From: an uncultured Flavobacteriales bacterium
Lineage (GTDB): Bacteria; Bacteroidota; Bacteroidia; Flavobacteriales_G; Salibacteraceae
Direction of reading: 5' to 3'
Assembly: GCA_943788145.1 (NCBI GenBank)
Contig: CALSPD010000027.1
Coordinates: 31,647 to 95,646, forward strand
Length of the DNA: 64,000 nt
Below the pieces are notes generated by a model, which was not told the origin of the DNA, did not search any database, and saw nothing but the letters and a program-made list of their open reading frames with translations. Made by a program: the position numbers and the translations under genes. Below are positions 11,158 to 20,454 of this stretch, piece after piece (the first letter of the stretch is position 1; each line of letters begins with the position of its first letter).

Positions 11158-11165
11158 TACATTTG
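11158..11165 (+). promoter_or_regulatory. -7 promoter box TACATTTG for the ABC-F gene
   Basis: TACATTTG matches TAnnTTTG exactly. It overlaps the TTG at 11163 that could otherwise be taken as a start, so it decides in favour of GTG at 11172. The expected transcription start is near 11169, giving a leader of about three bases. Confidence 0.5.
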
Positions 11166-11171
11166 CACCCC

Positions 11172-13145
11172 GTGATAAGTCTCAATAATATTTCTGTTTC
11201 CTTCAGTGGAATTGACCTTTTTAAAGAAGTTTCGCTCGTTATAAATGAGCGAGATCGCATCGGTCTGGTTGGTAAAAATGGCGTTGGAAAAAGTACGCTG
11301 CTAAAAATAATTCTTGGTTTTCAGGAAGCGGATAGCGGTTCGGTCGTTATTCCGGATGGGCGAAAAATCGGCTATCTGCCCCAAGAAATGGTTTTTGAGG
11401 GAAACCAAACCATTTGGACAGAGACGCTTCGTGCCTTTCATGAGGTGAATGCATTAAAAGCAAGGGAAGCACAAATCCAAAAGGAGTTGATCGAGCGAAC
11501 CGACTATGAATCCGATTCGTATCATCAAATCATTGATGAATTAGGAACGCTTCACATGCGTTTGGATATTATCGATGATGGTAAAGGTGAGCAAAAGGCA
11601 GAGCGCATTTTATTGGGATTAGGCTTTAAACGAGAAGAGTTTGATCGATTGATTTCTGAGTTTAGTGGTGGTTGGCAAATGCGTGTGGAGCTGGCCAAAC
11701 TGATTCTTCAAGCCCCAGATTTGTTGCTGCTCGATGAGCCGACAAACCACCTGGATATTGACTCTATCATGTGGTTAGAAGATTTCTTCATGGACTATCC
11801 GGGTGCCATCATGATGATTTCGCACGATAGAATGTTTTTAGATAACATCACAAATCGGACAGTAGAAATTGTGAAGGGTCGGATTTACGATTATAGCGTA
11901 AGTTATTCCAAGTTCGTGTTGATTCGACAAGACAGAATTGAGCAACAAAAAGCTGCTTTTGATAATCAGCAGCAATACATAAAACAACAGGAGCGATTCA
12001 TTGAGCGCTTTAAGGCTAAGGCTTCAAAAGCGAAGCAAGCCCAAAGTAAAATGAAGCAGCTCGATAAGCTTGATCGAGTGGAAGTGGATGAAACGGATAA
12101 GTCGTCCATTCAGTTTCGTTTTCCGCCTGCTCCAAGATCGGGAGATGTGGCTGTGAAAGCGCGAAGTTCTTCCAAAGCTTATGGGAAGAAAACCATTTTC
12201 TCGGGCGTAGATTTTGACATTTTTCGAGGGGAACGTGTGGCATTTGTTGGGAAAAATGGTCAAGGTAAATCGACTATGATCAAGATGATTGTAGGTGACG
12301 AACATGGAACGGGCGAATTGATTACAGGTTACAATGTGGAAGTGGGCTACTACGCTCAGATTCAAGAAAAGACCTTAAATCCAGAAGATACAGTCGAGAA
12401 AGTTATCGAGAACGAAGCCACAGGAGAAAACGCCAAGATTCACAAGGTGCGCGGCCTTTTGGGAGCCTTCTTGTTTGGTTCCGAAGATTACAACAAGAAA
12501 GTGAAAGTATTGAGCGGTGGAGAAAAGAGTCGATTGGCGCTAGCAAAACTTCTTCTTCGAGAATGTAATTTGTTAATCCTCGATGAGCCAACCAATCACC
12601 TTGACATTAGCGCAAAAGAGGTGTTGAAAAAAGCCTTGATTGATTACAATGGAACCTTGATTGTAGTTAGTCACGATAGAGATTTCTTGCAAGGCCTAAC
12701 TGATCGAACATTTGAGTTTAAAGAAGGCCGTGTGAAAGAGCACATCGGAACGATAGATGACTTCTTGGGCGCGTATAAAATTCAGTCTTTCCGTGAATTT
12801 GAAAGCGAGAAGAAGGTAGAAGCAGCAAAAGAAAAAGCCAAGGAAGAAGCTCAAATGGCCGATTCAAACTCAGGTTTGAGCAACAAGGACAAACGAGAAA
12901 TGGAAAAAGAGTTGAAGCGCCTCAAAAACACCCTCGGTTCACTAGAAAGGAAAATTGAAACTAAGGAGAAAGAGATAGCCGACCTCGAAACCTTATTGGC
13001 CGACCCCAAGGCAATAGCTGATCCCGCAAATGGCGATGTGTTTTTTAAGCATTCGGAATTGCAAAAAAAGCTCGAAGAATACATGCATCGATGGGAGAAA
13101 ACGGGTGAAGAAATCGACACTATGGTGCAAACACTTAATGATTGA
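11172..13145 (+). CDS. ABC-F family ATP-binding protein (Uup/EttA-like)
   Basis: This is a soluble protein with two ATP-binding cassettes and no membrane segments. Cassette 1 has GKNGVGKST, the signature FSGGWQMR and LLLLDEPTNHLD. Cassette 2 has GKNGQGKST, LSGGEKSR and LLILDEPTNHLD. Between them lies the charged, helical ABC-F linker (QQQYIKQQERFIERFKAKASKAKQ). The C-terminal region is a long Lys/Glu-rich coiled coil (KEMEKELKRLKNTLGSLERKIE-like), as in Uup-type members. ABC-F proteins act on the ribosome as translation factors or give antibiotic protection; nothing here marks it as a resistance type. GTG at 11172 is preferred because a -7 box covers the alternative TTG. Length is typical. 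Confidence 0.9.
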   Translation: MISLNNISVSFSGIDLFKEVSLVINERDRIGLVGKNGVGKSTLLKIILGFQEADSGSVVIPDGRKIGYLPQEMVFEGNQTIWTETLRAFHEVNALKAREAQIQKELIERTDYESDSYHQIIDELGTLHMRLDIIDDGKGEQKAERILLGLGFKREEFDRLISEFSGGWQMRVELAKLILQAPDLLLLDEPTNHLDIDSIMWLEDFFMDYPGAIMMISHDRMFLDNITNRTVEIVKGRIYDYSVSYSKFVLIRQDRIEQQKAAFDNQQQYIKQQERFIERFKAKASKAKQAQSKMKQLDKLDRVEVDETDKSSIQFRFPPAPRSGDVAVKARSSSKAYGKKTIFSGVDFDIFRGERVAFVGKNGQGKSTMIKMIVGDEHGTGELITGYNVEVGYYAQIQEKTLNPEDTVEKVIENEATGENAKIHKVRGLLGAFLFGSEDYNKKVKVLSGGEKSRLALAKLLLRECNLLILDEPTNHLDISAKEVLKKALIDYNGTLIVVSHDRDFLQGLTDRTFEFKEGRVKEHIGTIDDFLGAYKIQSFREFESEKKVEAAKEKAKEEAQMADSNSGLSNKDKREMEKELKRLKNTLGSLERKIETKEKEIADLETLLADPKAIADPANGDVFFKHSELQKKLEEYMHRWEKTGEEIDTMVQTLND

Positions 13146-13239
13146 AAACCGTTTGATTTGTAATCGATTATTGGTTAATTGATTTCTTTTTACCTTGAAA
13201 CGCCTTATTAGGCAAGCGCTTATCAGTAGTTCTTCACGA

Positions 13240-15300
13240 ATGATTCGAATATTAATCTTCATTTTCTTCATTGCCGGGTTTTCACGGAATGTGCATGCCC
13301 AAGGAAATTTTGTGAAGAATGGCGGGTTTGATACCTTATCGCCTTGTCCGTCTGGTTTGTCTCAAATTTATCAGGCATCGTGGAATTTACCGACACTTCA
13401 TGCTGGTTCGAGTGACCTTTTTAACGTTTGTGCCACCAATGCCAGCGTTGGCGTACCGTCAAATTTTAGAGCCAATAATTGTCCAGCTTTTAATGGTGGA
13501 GGCTATGTTGGGGGCTATCTTTATTTGAATGCATCAACGTATAAAGAATACATATGCGACACACTTAAAGCACCTCTAGTTGCTGGGCGCATATACATCG
13601 TTTCCTTTATGTATAAGTTGGCTGATATGGCGGCTCTGGCAACGGATGATCTGGGGTTTTATTTAAGCGTAAATTATCCTGCAGGAAACACATATGGTGC
13701 GCTTGGTGTGGTTCCAACATCGCAAAATACTTCAGGAAATTTTTTGACCGATCAAGTCAACTGGCAGCTCTATACAGACACTATTGTGGCTTTGGGAGGA
13801 GAAGAATACATCACGCTTGGTGGTTTTGATAGTATTTCCAATTCGATTGTTTTGGATAGCACCTCAACCAATGGTTGGGCTTATTACTATTATGACAGCG
13901 TGAGCATCTATGAGTTTTATGGAATAGAACAACCGGACATTTGTCTGGGTGAAACGGCTTTCCCTGAAGTTGATACTGCAGGAGTCGATTCATTGTATTG
14001 GGATTTCGATGATCCCAGTTCTGGTGCATTAAACAATTCAACGCTATTTTTCCCGCAACACCTATATCAAGATTCTGGAACTTATACGATTAAAGTTGTT
14101 CGATTCTTTGGTTCGGTGACGGATACTTTAGAAACGACATTTCAAGTTTATCCGCGTCAGTCTATTCAATTAGGATTGGATACATTGCTTTGCCGTGAAG
14201 CAGAATTTACGCTGTATGCCTCGCAACCCTTTTCCAATTTCCTGTGGCAAGATTTAAGCACTGCTGACAGCTTTGTCGTTGATGGCGACACGGTGGTTTA
14301 TGTTACTGTGTTTGGAGCCTGTGATACTGTTTCAGACACCCTGCGAATTATGTATGATGATTCCATTCGTTTTGATCTCGGTCCTGACACAACCTTGTGT
14401 GGAGGAAGCAATTATCTCCTGGATTCAAAAATTGATGTACGAGCTCAATTACTTTGGTCAACAGGAGATACAACTTTAGCTTTAAATGTGTTAGAAAGCG
14501 GCACTTACACTTTAAACGCCCAAAATGCGTGTGGGGCAGAAAATGACACAGTAAAGATTATTTTCAAACCGATTCCATCGTCCGTTCTCTTACCCGCAGA
14601 TACGGTTAATTGCTTTGATAATGCCATCGTGTTGACTCGACCCGATTTAGATAGCACGACTTACGTTTGGAGCGATTCCACCAAGAAAAAGACCTACACG
14701 GTTGACACGACAGAGACGGTTTGGTTAGCAGCATTTAATGATTGTGGGATTACCGTTGACACGATGCGAATTGTTTTCAATGGTGAGATAGAGTCAGATT
14801 TAGGTAGCGATACCATCATTTGCAATCTAGATTCTCTTGTGCTAAATGCACATCAAAATGGCGCGACCTATGTCTGGAATACGGGTGATACAGCCGACTC
14901 TATCGTAGCTAGCACCAAAAGCCAATTGTATATAGTCACCATTACATTACGCGAATGTCAAACCATCGAATCCAAGCGAGTCGATTTGTCTGATGTGTTT
15001 TGTCCGAGTATTGATTGCCGCCTACAAACCATGAATGTGTTCACGCCAAACGCAGACGGTGTTAATGACATTTGGCGTGCTACAAGTGATTGTGAAATCC
15101 TATCCTACCAATTGAATATTTATAACCGTTGGGGACAACTAGTCCATTCCAGCGCCAATGCCGAATTTGGTTGGGATGGCTTTATTGATGGCGTACCAGC
15201 TTCAGAAGGGACATACTTTTTTGAACTTCAATTCCGAGACACGGTTGTGGTAGATGTCGATCGACAGGGTTTTAAGGGTTTTCTGACGCTGATACGTTAA
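13240..15300 (+). CDS. T9SS type B surface protein, copy 1 of the tandem array (jelly-roll head)
   Basis: The start at 13240 gives the signal peptide MIRILIFIFFIAGFSRNVHAQ; the upstream TTG at 13195 would bury it. The head begins NFVKNGGFDTLSPCPSG, like carbohydrate-binding jelly-roll domains. It is followed by a PKD-like domain (LYWDFDDPSSGALNNS, TYTIKVVRFFG) and three or four Ig-like repeats containing GPDTTLCGG-type motifs. The C-terminus from MNVFTPNADGVNDIW, with YNRWGQLV, is a gliding-motility-associated (CHU_C, type B) sorting domain. The final 1077 bases align without length change to the three genes downstream, though this copy is the most diverged. It probably displays its head on the cell surface. 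Ligand unknown. Confidence 0.8.
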   Translation: MIRILIFIFFIAGFSRNVHAQGNFVKNGGFDTLSPCPSGLSQIYQASWNLPTLHAGSSDLFNVCATNASVGVPSNFRANNCPAFNGGGYVGGYLYLNASTYKEYICDTLKAPLVAGRIYIVSFMYKLADMAALATDDLGFYLSVNYPAGNTYGALGVVPTSQNTSGNFLTDQVNWQLYTDTIVALGGEEYITLGGFDSISNSIVLDSTSTNGWAYYYYDSVSIYEFYGIEQPDICLGETAFPEVDTAGVDSLYWDFDDPSSGALNNSTLFFPQHLYQDSGTYTIKVVRFFGSVTDTLETTFQVYPRQSIQLGLDTLLCREAEFTLYASQPFSNFLWQDLSTADSFVVDGDTVVYVTVFGACDTVSDTLRIMYDDSIRFDLGPDTTLCGGSNYLLDSKIDVRAQLLWSTGDTTLALNVLESGTYTLNAQNACGAENDTVKIIFKPIPSSVLLPADTVNCFDNAIVLTRPDLDSTTYVWSDSTKKKTYTVDTTETVWLAAFNDCGITVDTMRIVFNGEIESDLGSDTIICNLDSLVLNAHQNGATYVWNTGDTADSIVASTKSQLYIVTITLRECQTIESKRVDLSDVFCPSIDCRLQTMNVFTPNADGVNDIWRATSDCEILSYQLNIYNRWGQLVHSSANAEFGWDGFIDGVPASEGTYFFELQFRDTVVVDVDRQGFKGFLTLIR
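14224..15300 (+). repeat. 1077-bp 3' module, copy 1 (diverged)
   Basis: The module starts at the codons for QPFSNFLWQD and runs to the stop. It has exactly the same length as the three modules downstream and encodes the Ig-like repeats and the type B sorting domain. It differs from the others at many positions, but stretches such as the segment encoding NLDSLVLNAHQNGATY are almost unchanged. Confidence 0.75.
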
Positions 15301-15363
15301 CAACTAGTTCGTGTTTTTTGGTCGAAACATGCCACTTTTGCTCGAAAACTGCGTCTCCATACC

Positions 15364-17847
15364 ATGCTTCGAATTGTTTCTCTGTTTTTTATCTTATTTA
15401 TCGTTGCAAACGCGCACGCCCAAACTCCTGCAGATTGGTGGTATTTTGGTAATCAAGCTGGTTTACACTTTGAAGCGGGAGGACCTGTGGCCGACCCAAA
15501 TGGGGTGTTGAGTACAAGCGAAGGTTGCGCTTCCATCTCTGACGCTGGAGGAAATTTATTGTTTTATACCGATGGTATTTCAGTGTTCGATGCAACACAC
15601 ACATTAATGCCAAATGGGGGAGGATTATTAGGTAATTCTTCATCCACTCAGTCGGCCATTGTTATTCCTCGGCCACAATCAAACACCCAGTTTTACATCT
15701 TTACGGTCGATGACGGTGCGGGAGTTGACGGTATGAAATACACTAAAGTTGATATGACGCTAAACGGTGGTTTAGGCGATGTTGTCACCTCTGAAAAGAA
15801 CATTTCACTCGTTACTCCAACGGCAGAAAAAGTTGCCAGTTTGAAAAAACCAAATGGTTATTGGGTCGTGACGATGAAAATCCCATCCGATACCGTTTAT
15901 GCCTATGAAGTTACGTCTGCAGGAGTGAATCTGACGCCCGTTACAAGCAATACTGGACTTTCCCTCACCACATCAAACTTTTGGGGTTACCTTAAAGGAA
16001 ACGTCCAAAGCTCCAAATTGGGTTTCATATCGCAAGGAATAAGCGAAGCTTATGTGTTTGATTTTGATGTGACTACCGGAATGGTGACGGGCTCAGTAGC
16101 GATTACACAAACCATTGGAGGAGGCACAGGATATGGCATTGAGTTCTCACCAGATGGCAACTTACTTTATACAATGAGTTATGGTACTTGCGATTTGAAA
16201 CAATATGATCTAACCCTTGTAACATCTGCGGCAATCTCAGCTTCAGAGGTCATTTTGGGAAATACGGTTAGTGGCGGAGGGGCGCTTCAAATCGGTCCAG
16301 ATGGTAAAATGTACATATGCAGAAGTGGAAAACCATATCTAAGTGCTATTGAGTTTCCGAATGTCTATGGATCAGGTGCCAATTTCATTGATACGGCCGT
16401 TGCCCTGTCTACCGGTAAAACATGTGTGTTAGGGTTACCAACCTTCGTTCAGTCCTTCTTTAATGTTGCTTTTGATGCGGACAATGCATGCTTTGGTGAT
16501 AGTTCTTTTTTTAGCGTTGACACTGTTGGTGTAGATAGCGTGAAATGGAATTTTGGTGATCCCGCAAGCGGAACGAGTAACACATCCAACGACTTCTTTC
16601 CTTTTCATATTTTCAGCGATACCGGTGCATTTACCATAACCTTAATTGCCTATTCAGATACCTTGGTTGATACTGCTTATCAATCGGTTTTTATTTACCC
16701 GCATCAATCGGTCGATTTTGGCCCAGATACCCTCGTTTGTCGTGGGACTCAATTGGAACTGGTTGTTACCCAACCCTATGCCCAGTTTCTTTGGCATGAT
16801 ACCACCACAGCTGACACGTTTTTAACTACAGGTGAAAATATAGTTTGGGTACAAGTTTCGGGTTATTGCGACACGGTTTCGGACACGTTATTTATTTCCT
16901 ACGATGATACGATTGAATTTGACCTTGGACCAGACACCTTGCTTTGTGGTGGAACAGGTTATTTCATCGATGCCAATGTTCAGCAAAACGCCATCATTCA
17001 ATGGAATACGGGCGATTCAGTGGATGCTATAACGGTGACCGAAAGTGGGATTTACGAAATGAATGCAGTTAATACCTGCGGACCGGTAAATGACACGATT
17101 AAGGTCACCTTTAAACCGATTCCGAGTTTGAGTTTACTTCCTCCCGATACCCTAAATTGCTTCGATAAAGCCATTGTTTTAACGCGGCCAGACTTGGATA
17201 GCACGACTTTCATTTGGAGTGATTCGACCAAGAAGAAGACTTATACCGTTGATTCGACCGAAACGGTCTGGTTGGCGGCTTTCAACGAGTGTGGCTCATC
17301 CATCGACACCATAAATATTGTGTTTAATGGAGAAATAAAATCGGAGCTAGGAGCAGATACCATCATTTGCAATCTAGATTCTCTTGTGCTAAATGCACAT
17401 CAAAATGGCGCGACCTATATCTGGAATACGGGCGATACAGCCGACTCCATCGTTTCGGGTACGAAGAGCCAATTGTACATCGTTACCATCACTTTGCGTG
17501 AATGTCAGACCATAGAGTCGAAACGGGTTGATCTATCCGATGTGTTTTGTCCAGGTATCGATTGCCGCTTACATACCATGAACGTTTTCACTCCTAATGG
17601 AGATGGCGTAAACGATATTTGGCGCGCCTCGAGTGATTGTGAAATCCTTTCGTATCAGCTTAATATATACAACCGTTGGGGGCAGCTAGTTCATTCTAGC
17701 GCCAATGCTGAATTTGGTTGGGATGGCTTTATCGATGGCGTTCCAGCGTCAGAAGGAACATACTTTTTTGAGCTGCAATTCCGAGACACGGTTGTTGTCG
17801 ATGTCGACCGACAAGCATTTAAAGGGACTTTTATGCTAAAGCGTTAA
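15364..17847 (+). CDS. T9SS type B surface protein, copy 2 of the tandem array
   Basis: The signal peptide is MLRIVSLFFILFIVANAHAQ, then TPADWWYFGNQAGLHF. The head to about residue 375 is beta-propeller-like: it has recurring strands and the motif EFSPDGNLLYTMSYG, and it resembles secreted Bacteroidota proteins of unknown ligand. A PKD-like domain follows (VKWNFGDPASGTSNTS), then Ig-like repeats and a type B sorting domain (NVFTPNGDGVNDIWRA, YNRWGQLVH). The final 1077 bases are nearly identical to those of copies 3 and 4, while the head is clearly diverged. About 60 bases of conserved sequence precede the ATG in copies 2 to 4. T9SS export and surface attachment are inferred from the sorting domain. 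Confidence 0.8.
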   Translation: MLRIVSLFFILFIVANAHAQTPADWWYFGNQAGLHFEAGGPVADPNGVLSTSEGCASISDAGGNLLFYTDGISVFDATHTLMPNGGGLLGNSSSTQSAIVIPRPQSNTQFYIFTVDDGAGVDGMKYTKVDMTLNGGLGDVVTSEKNISLVTPTAEKVASLKKPNGYWVVTMKIPSDTVYAYEVTSAGVNLTPVTSNTGLSLTTSNFWGYLKGNVQSSKLGFISQGISEAYVFDFDVTTGMVTGSVAITQTIGGGTGYGIEFSPDGNLLYTMSYGTCDLKQYDLTLVTSAAISASEVILGNTVSGGGALQIGPDGKMYICRSGKPYLSAIEFPNVYGSGANFIDTAVALSTGKTCVLGLPTFVQSFFNVAFDADNACFGDSSFFSVDTVGVDSVKWNFGDPASGTSNTSNDFFPFHIFSDTGAFTITLIAYSDTLVDTAYQSVFIYPHQSVDFGPDTLVCRGTQLELVVTQPYAQFLWHDTTTADTFLTTGENIVWVQVSGYCDTVSDTLFISYDDTIEFDLGPDTLLCGGTGYFIDANVQQNAIIQWNTGDSVDAITVTESGIYEMNAVNTCGPVNDTIKVTFKPIPSLSLLPPDTLNCFDKAIVLTRPDLDSTTFIWSDSTKKKTYTVDSTETVWLAAFNECGSSIDTINIVFNGEIKSELGADTIICNLDSLVLNAHQNGATYIWNTGDTADSIVSGTKSQLYIVTITLRECQTIESKRVDLSDVFCPGIDCRLHTMNVFTPNGDGVNDIWRASSDCEILSYQLNIYNRWGQLVHSSANAEFGWDGFIDGVPASEGTYFFELQFRDTVVVDVDRQAFKGTFMLKR
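16771..17847 (+). repeat. 1077-bp 3' module, copy 2
   Basis: It begins at CAACCCTATGCCCAG, inside the codons for QPYAQFLWHD, and ends at the stop. By eye it is nearly identical in sequence, and identical in length, to the modules at 19315 and 21841. Confidence 0.85.
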
Positions 17848-17910
17848 AAACTAGTTCGTGTTTTTTAGCGGAAACATGCCACTTTTGCCCAAAGATTGCG
17901 TCTCCATACC

Positions 17911-20391
17911 ATGCTTCGAATTGTTTCTTTGTTTTTCTTGTTGCTTTTCTTTGGTAAAGCAAATGCTCAAACTCCTGCCGATTGGTGGTATTTTGGGAAC
18001 CACGCGGGTTTGCATTTCACCAGTGGTGGCCCTGTCGTGTTGAATGACGGTCAGATGACAACAAGTGAAGGTTGCACCACCATTTCTGACCCTCAAGGTA
18101 ACCTCTTATTTTATTCAGACGGAATTACAGTTTGGGATAAAAACCATCAAGTAATGCCTAATGGCACTGGACTTTTAGGGAATCCATCATCGACTCATTC
18201 GGGTATGGCCGTACCACGGCCGGGAAGCACAACAGAATTCTATTTGTTTACAGCAGATGCATCAGGGTCTGGCGGTCAAGGAATGCATTATACCAAAATT
18301 GACATGACGTTGAATTCTGGTGACGGAGACGTGGTGACAAGCGAGAAGAATGTCTTTTTAGCTGATTCTACCTGTGAAAAAATAGCTGGTGTGAAGAAAT
18401 CAAATGGATATTGGGTTTTGACACATACCCAATATACCGATGACTTTTATGCTTTTTCAGTTACAGCCTCAGGCGTTAATTTAACACCTGTCATAACCAA
18501 TACTGGAGTAAATATTGGTTATGGTTTTGGTTTTGGAATCAAACCATCCACGCAAGGAGATCAGGTAATTTGTACGCATCATTCCATGGATTCTGCATAT
18601 CTGTATGATTTTGATTTAAATAGCGGAATGGTTACCAATACTATTGGAATAGGCGCGTCAGTTTCGGGAACCTTGTTATATGGGGTTGAGTTTTCACCTA
18701 GTGGTGATCTGTTGTATATGCAGCCGTATAGTGCCGGAACCGTCTTTCAGTATGACTTAACGCAAGGAACGTCTGCCGCGATTTCCGCTTCCGAAATCAC
18801 ATTAGGTTCAGGGTCTGGTGGAGGAATGTTGCAACTTGGACCAGATGGTAAAATGTATTGTGCCCGCGTTGGACAACCCAAACTGAGTGTTGTCCATTTT
18901 CCCGATGTCTTAGGAACAGGAGCGAGCTGGGAAGATACCAGTATTGTACTTTTAACAGGATCAAATAGTAATTACGGATTACCAACATTTGTCCAAACTT
19001 TTTTCAGCATAGGATTCGATGTCACAAATGGTTGCATTGGCGATACATCCTTCTTTAGCTTGGATACGAGTGGTGTGGATAGCGTGAAATGGAATTTTGG
19101 CGATGTAGCGAGCGGAGTAAATAATACTTCCAATACCTATTTTCCATACCATATTTTTAGTGATACGGGTGCATTCACGGTTACGCTTATTGCTTATTCT
19201 GACACACTCGTGGATACTGCCCTACAAGAAATATTCATATATCCTCACCAGTTCATTGATCTCGGTACAGATACCTTGGTTTGTCGTGGAACGGAACTCA
19301 TTTTTAGTGCGGCCCAACCCTACGCTCAGTTTCTATGGCACGATACCACCACGGCTGACACGTTTTTGACTACAGGTGAAAATATAGTTTGGGTGCAAGT
19401 TTCGGGTTATTGCGACACGGTTTCGGACACGGTATTTATTTCCTATGATGATACGATTGAATTTGACCTTGGACCAGACACCTTGCTCTGTGGTGGAACA
19501 GGTTATTTCATCGATGCCAATGTTCAACAAAACGCCATCATTCAATGGAATACGGGCGATTCAGTGGATGCTATAACGGTGACCGAAAGTGGGATTTACG
19601 AAATGAATGCAGTTAATACCTGCGGATCGGTAAATGACACGATTAAGGTCACTTTTAAACCGATTCCGAGTTTGAGTTTACTTCCTCCCGACACCCTAAA
19701 TTGCTTCGATAAAGCCATTGTTTTAACGCGGCCAGACTTGGATAGCACGACTTTCATTTGGAGTGATTCGACCAAGAAGAAGACTTATACCGTTGATTCG
19801 ACCGAAACGGTCTGGTTGGCGGCTTTTAACGAGTGTGGCTCATCCATCGACACCATAAATATTGTGTTTAATGGAGAAATAAAATCGGAGCTAGGAGCAG
19901 ACACCATCATTTGCAATCTAGATTCTCTTGTGCTAAATGCACATCAAAATGGCGCGACCTATATCTGGAATACAGGCGATACAGCCGACTCCATCGTTTC
20001 GGGTACGAAGAGCCAATTGTACATTGTTACCATCACTTTGCGTGAATGTCAGACCATAGAGTCGAAACGGGTTGATCTATCCGATGTGTTTTGTCCAGGT
20101 ATCGATTGCCGCTTACATACGATGAACGTTTTCACCCCTAATGGAGATGGCGTAAATGATATCTGGCGCGCCTCAAGTGATTGTGAAATCCTTTCGTATC
20201 AGCTTAATATATACAACCGTTGGGGTCAGCTAGTTCATTCTAGCGCCAATGCTGAATTTGGTTGGGATGGCTTTATCGATGGCATTCCAGCGTCAGAAGG
20301 AACATACTTTTTTGAACTTCAATTCAGAGACACGGTTGTTGTCGATGTCTATCGACAAGGATTTAAAGGGACTTTAATGCTAAAGCGTTAA
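17911..20391 (+). CDS. T9SS type B surface protein, copy 3 of the tandem array
   Basis: The start at 17911 matches copy 2 (MLRIVSLFFLLLFFGKANAQ, then TPADWWYFGNHAGLHF). An in-frame TTG 15 bases upstream is rejected. It has the same order as copy 2: propeller-like head, PKD-like domain (VKWNFGDVASGVNNTS), Ig-like repeats and type B sorting domain. The head aligns with copy 2 throughout but has many substitutions. From QPYAQFLWHDTTT (base 19315) to the stop the two are almost the same at base level. This pattern fits tandem duplication with continuing gene conversion or selection on the 3' part. Confidence 0.8.
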   Translation: MLRIVSLFFLLLFFGKANAQTPADWWYFGNHAGLHFTSGGPVVLNDGQMTTSEGCTTISDPQGNLLFYSDGITVWDKNHQVMPNGTGLLGNPSSTHSGMAVPRPGSTTEFYLFTADASGSGGQGMHYTKIDMTLNSGDGDVVTSEKNVFLADSTCEKIAGVKKSNGYWVLTHTQYTDDFYAFSVTASGVNLTPVITNTGVNIGYGFGFGIKPSTQGDQVICTHHSMDSAYLYDFDLNSGMVTNTIGIGASVSGTLLYGVEFSPSGDLLYMQPYSAGTVFQYDLTQGTSAAISASEITLGSGSGGGMLQLGPDGKMYCARVGQPKLSVVHFPDVLGTGASWEDTSIVLLTGSNSNYGLPTFVQTFFSIGFDVTNGCIGDTSFFSLDTSGVDSVKWNFGDVASGVNNTSNTYFPYHIFSDTGAFTVTLIAYSDTLVDTALQEIFIYPHQFIDLGTDTLVCRGTELIFSAAQPYAQFLWHDTTTADTFLTTGENIVWVQVSGYCDTVSDTVFISYDDTIEFDLGPDTLLCGGTGYFIDANVQQNAIIQWNTGDSVDAITVTESGIYEMNAVNTCGSVNDTIKVTFKPIPSLSLLPPDTLNCFDKAIVLTRPDLDSTTFIWSDSTKKKTYTVDSTETVWLAAFNECGSSIDTINIVFNGEIKSELGADTIICNLDSLVLNAHQNGATYIWNTGDTADSIVSGTKSQLYIVTITLRECQTIESKRVDLSDVFCPGIDCRLHTMNVFTPNGDGVNDIWRASSDCEILSYQLNIYNRWGQLVHSSANAEFGWDGFIDGIPASEGTYFFELQFRDTVVVDVYRQGFKGTLMLKR
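19315..20391 (+). repeat. 1077-bp 3' module, copy 3
   Basis: It has the same length and boundaries as the modules at 16771 and 21841. Many long runs match copy 2 exactly, for example the segment encoding ESGIYEMNAVNTCG. Confidence 0.85.
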
Positions 20392-20454
20392 AAACTAGTT
20401 CGTGTTTTTTAGCGGAAACATGCCACTTTTGCCTAAAGATTGCGTCTCCATTCC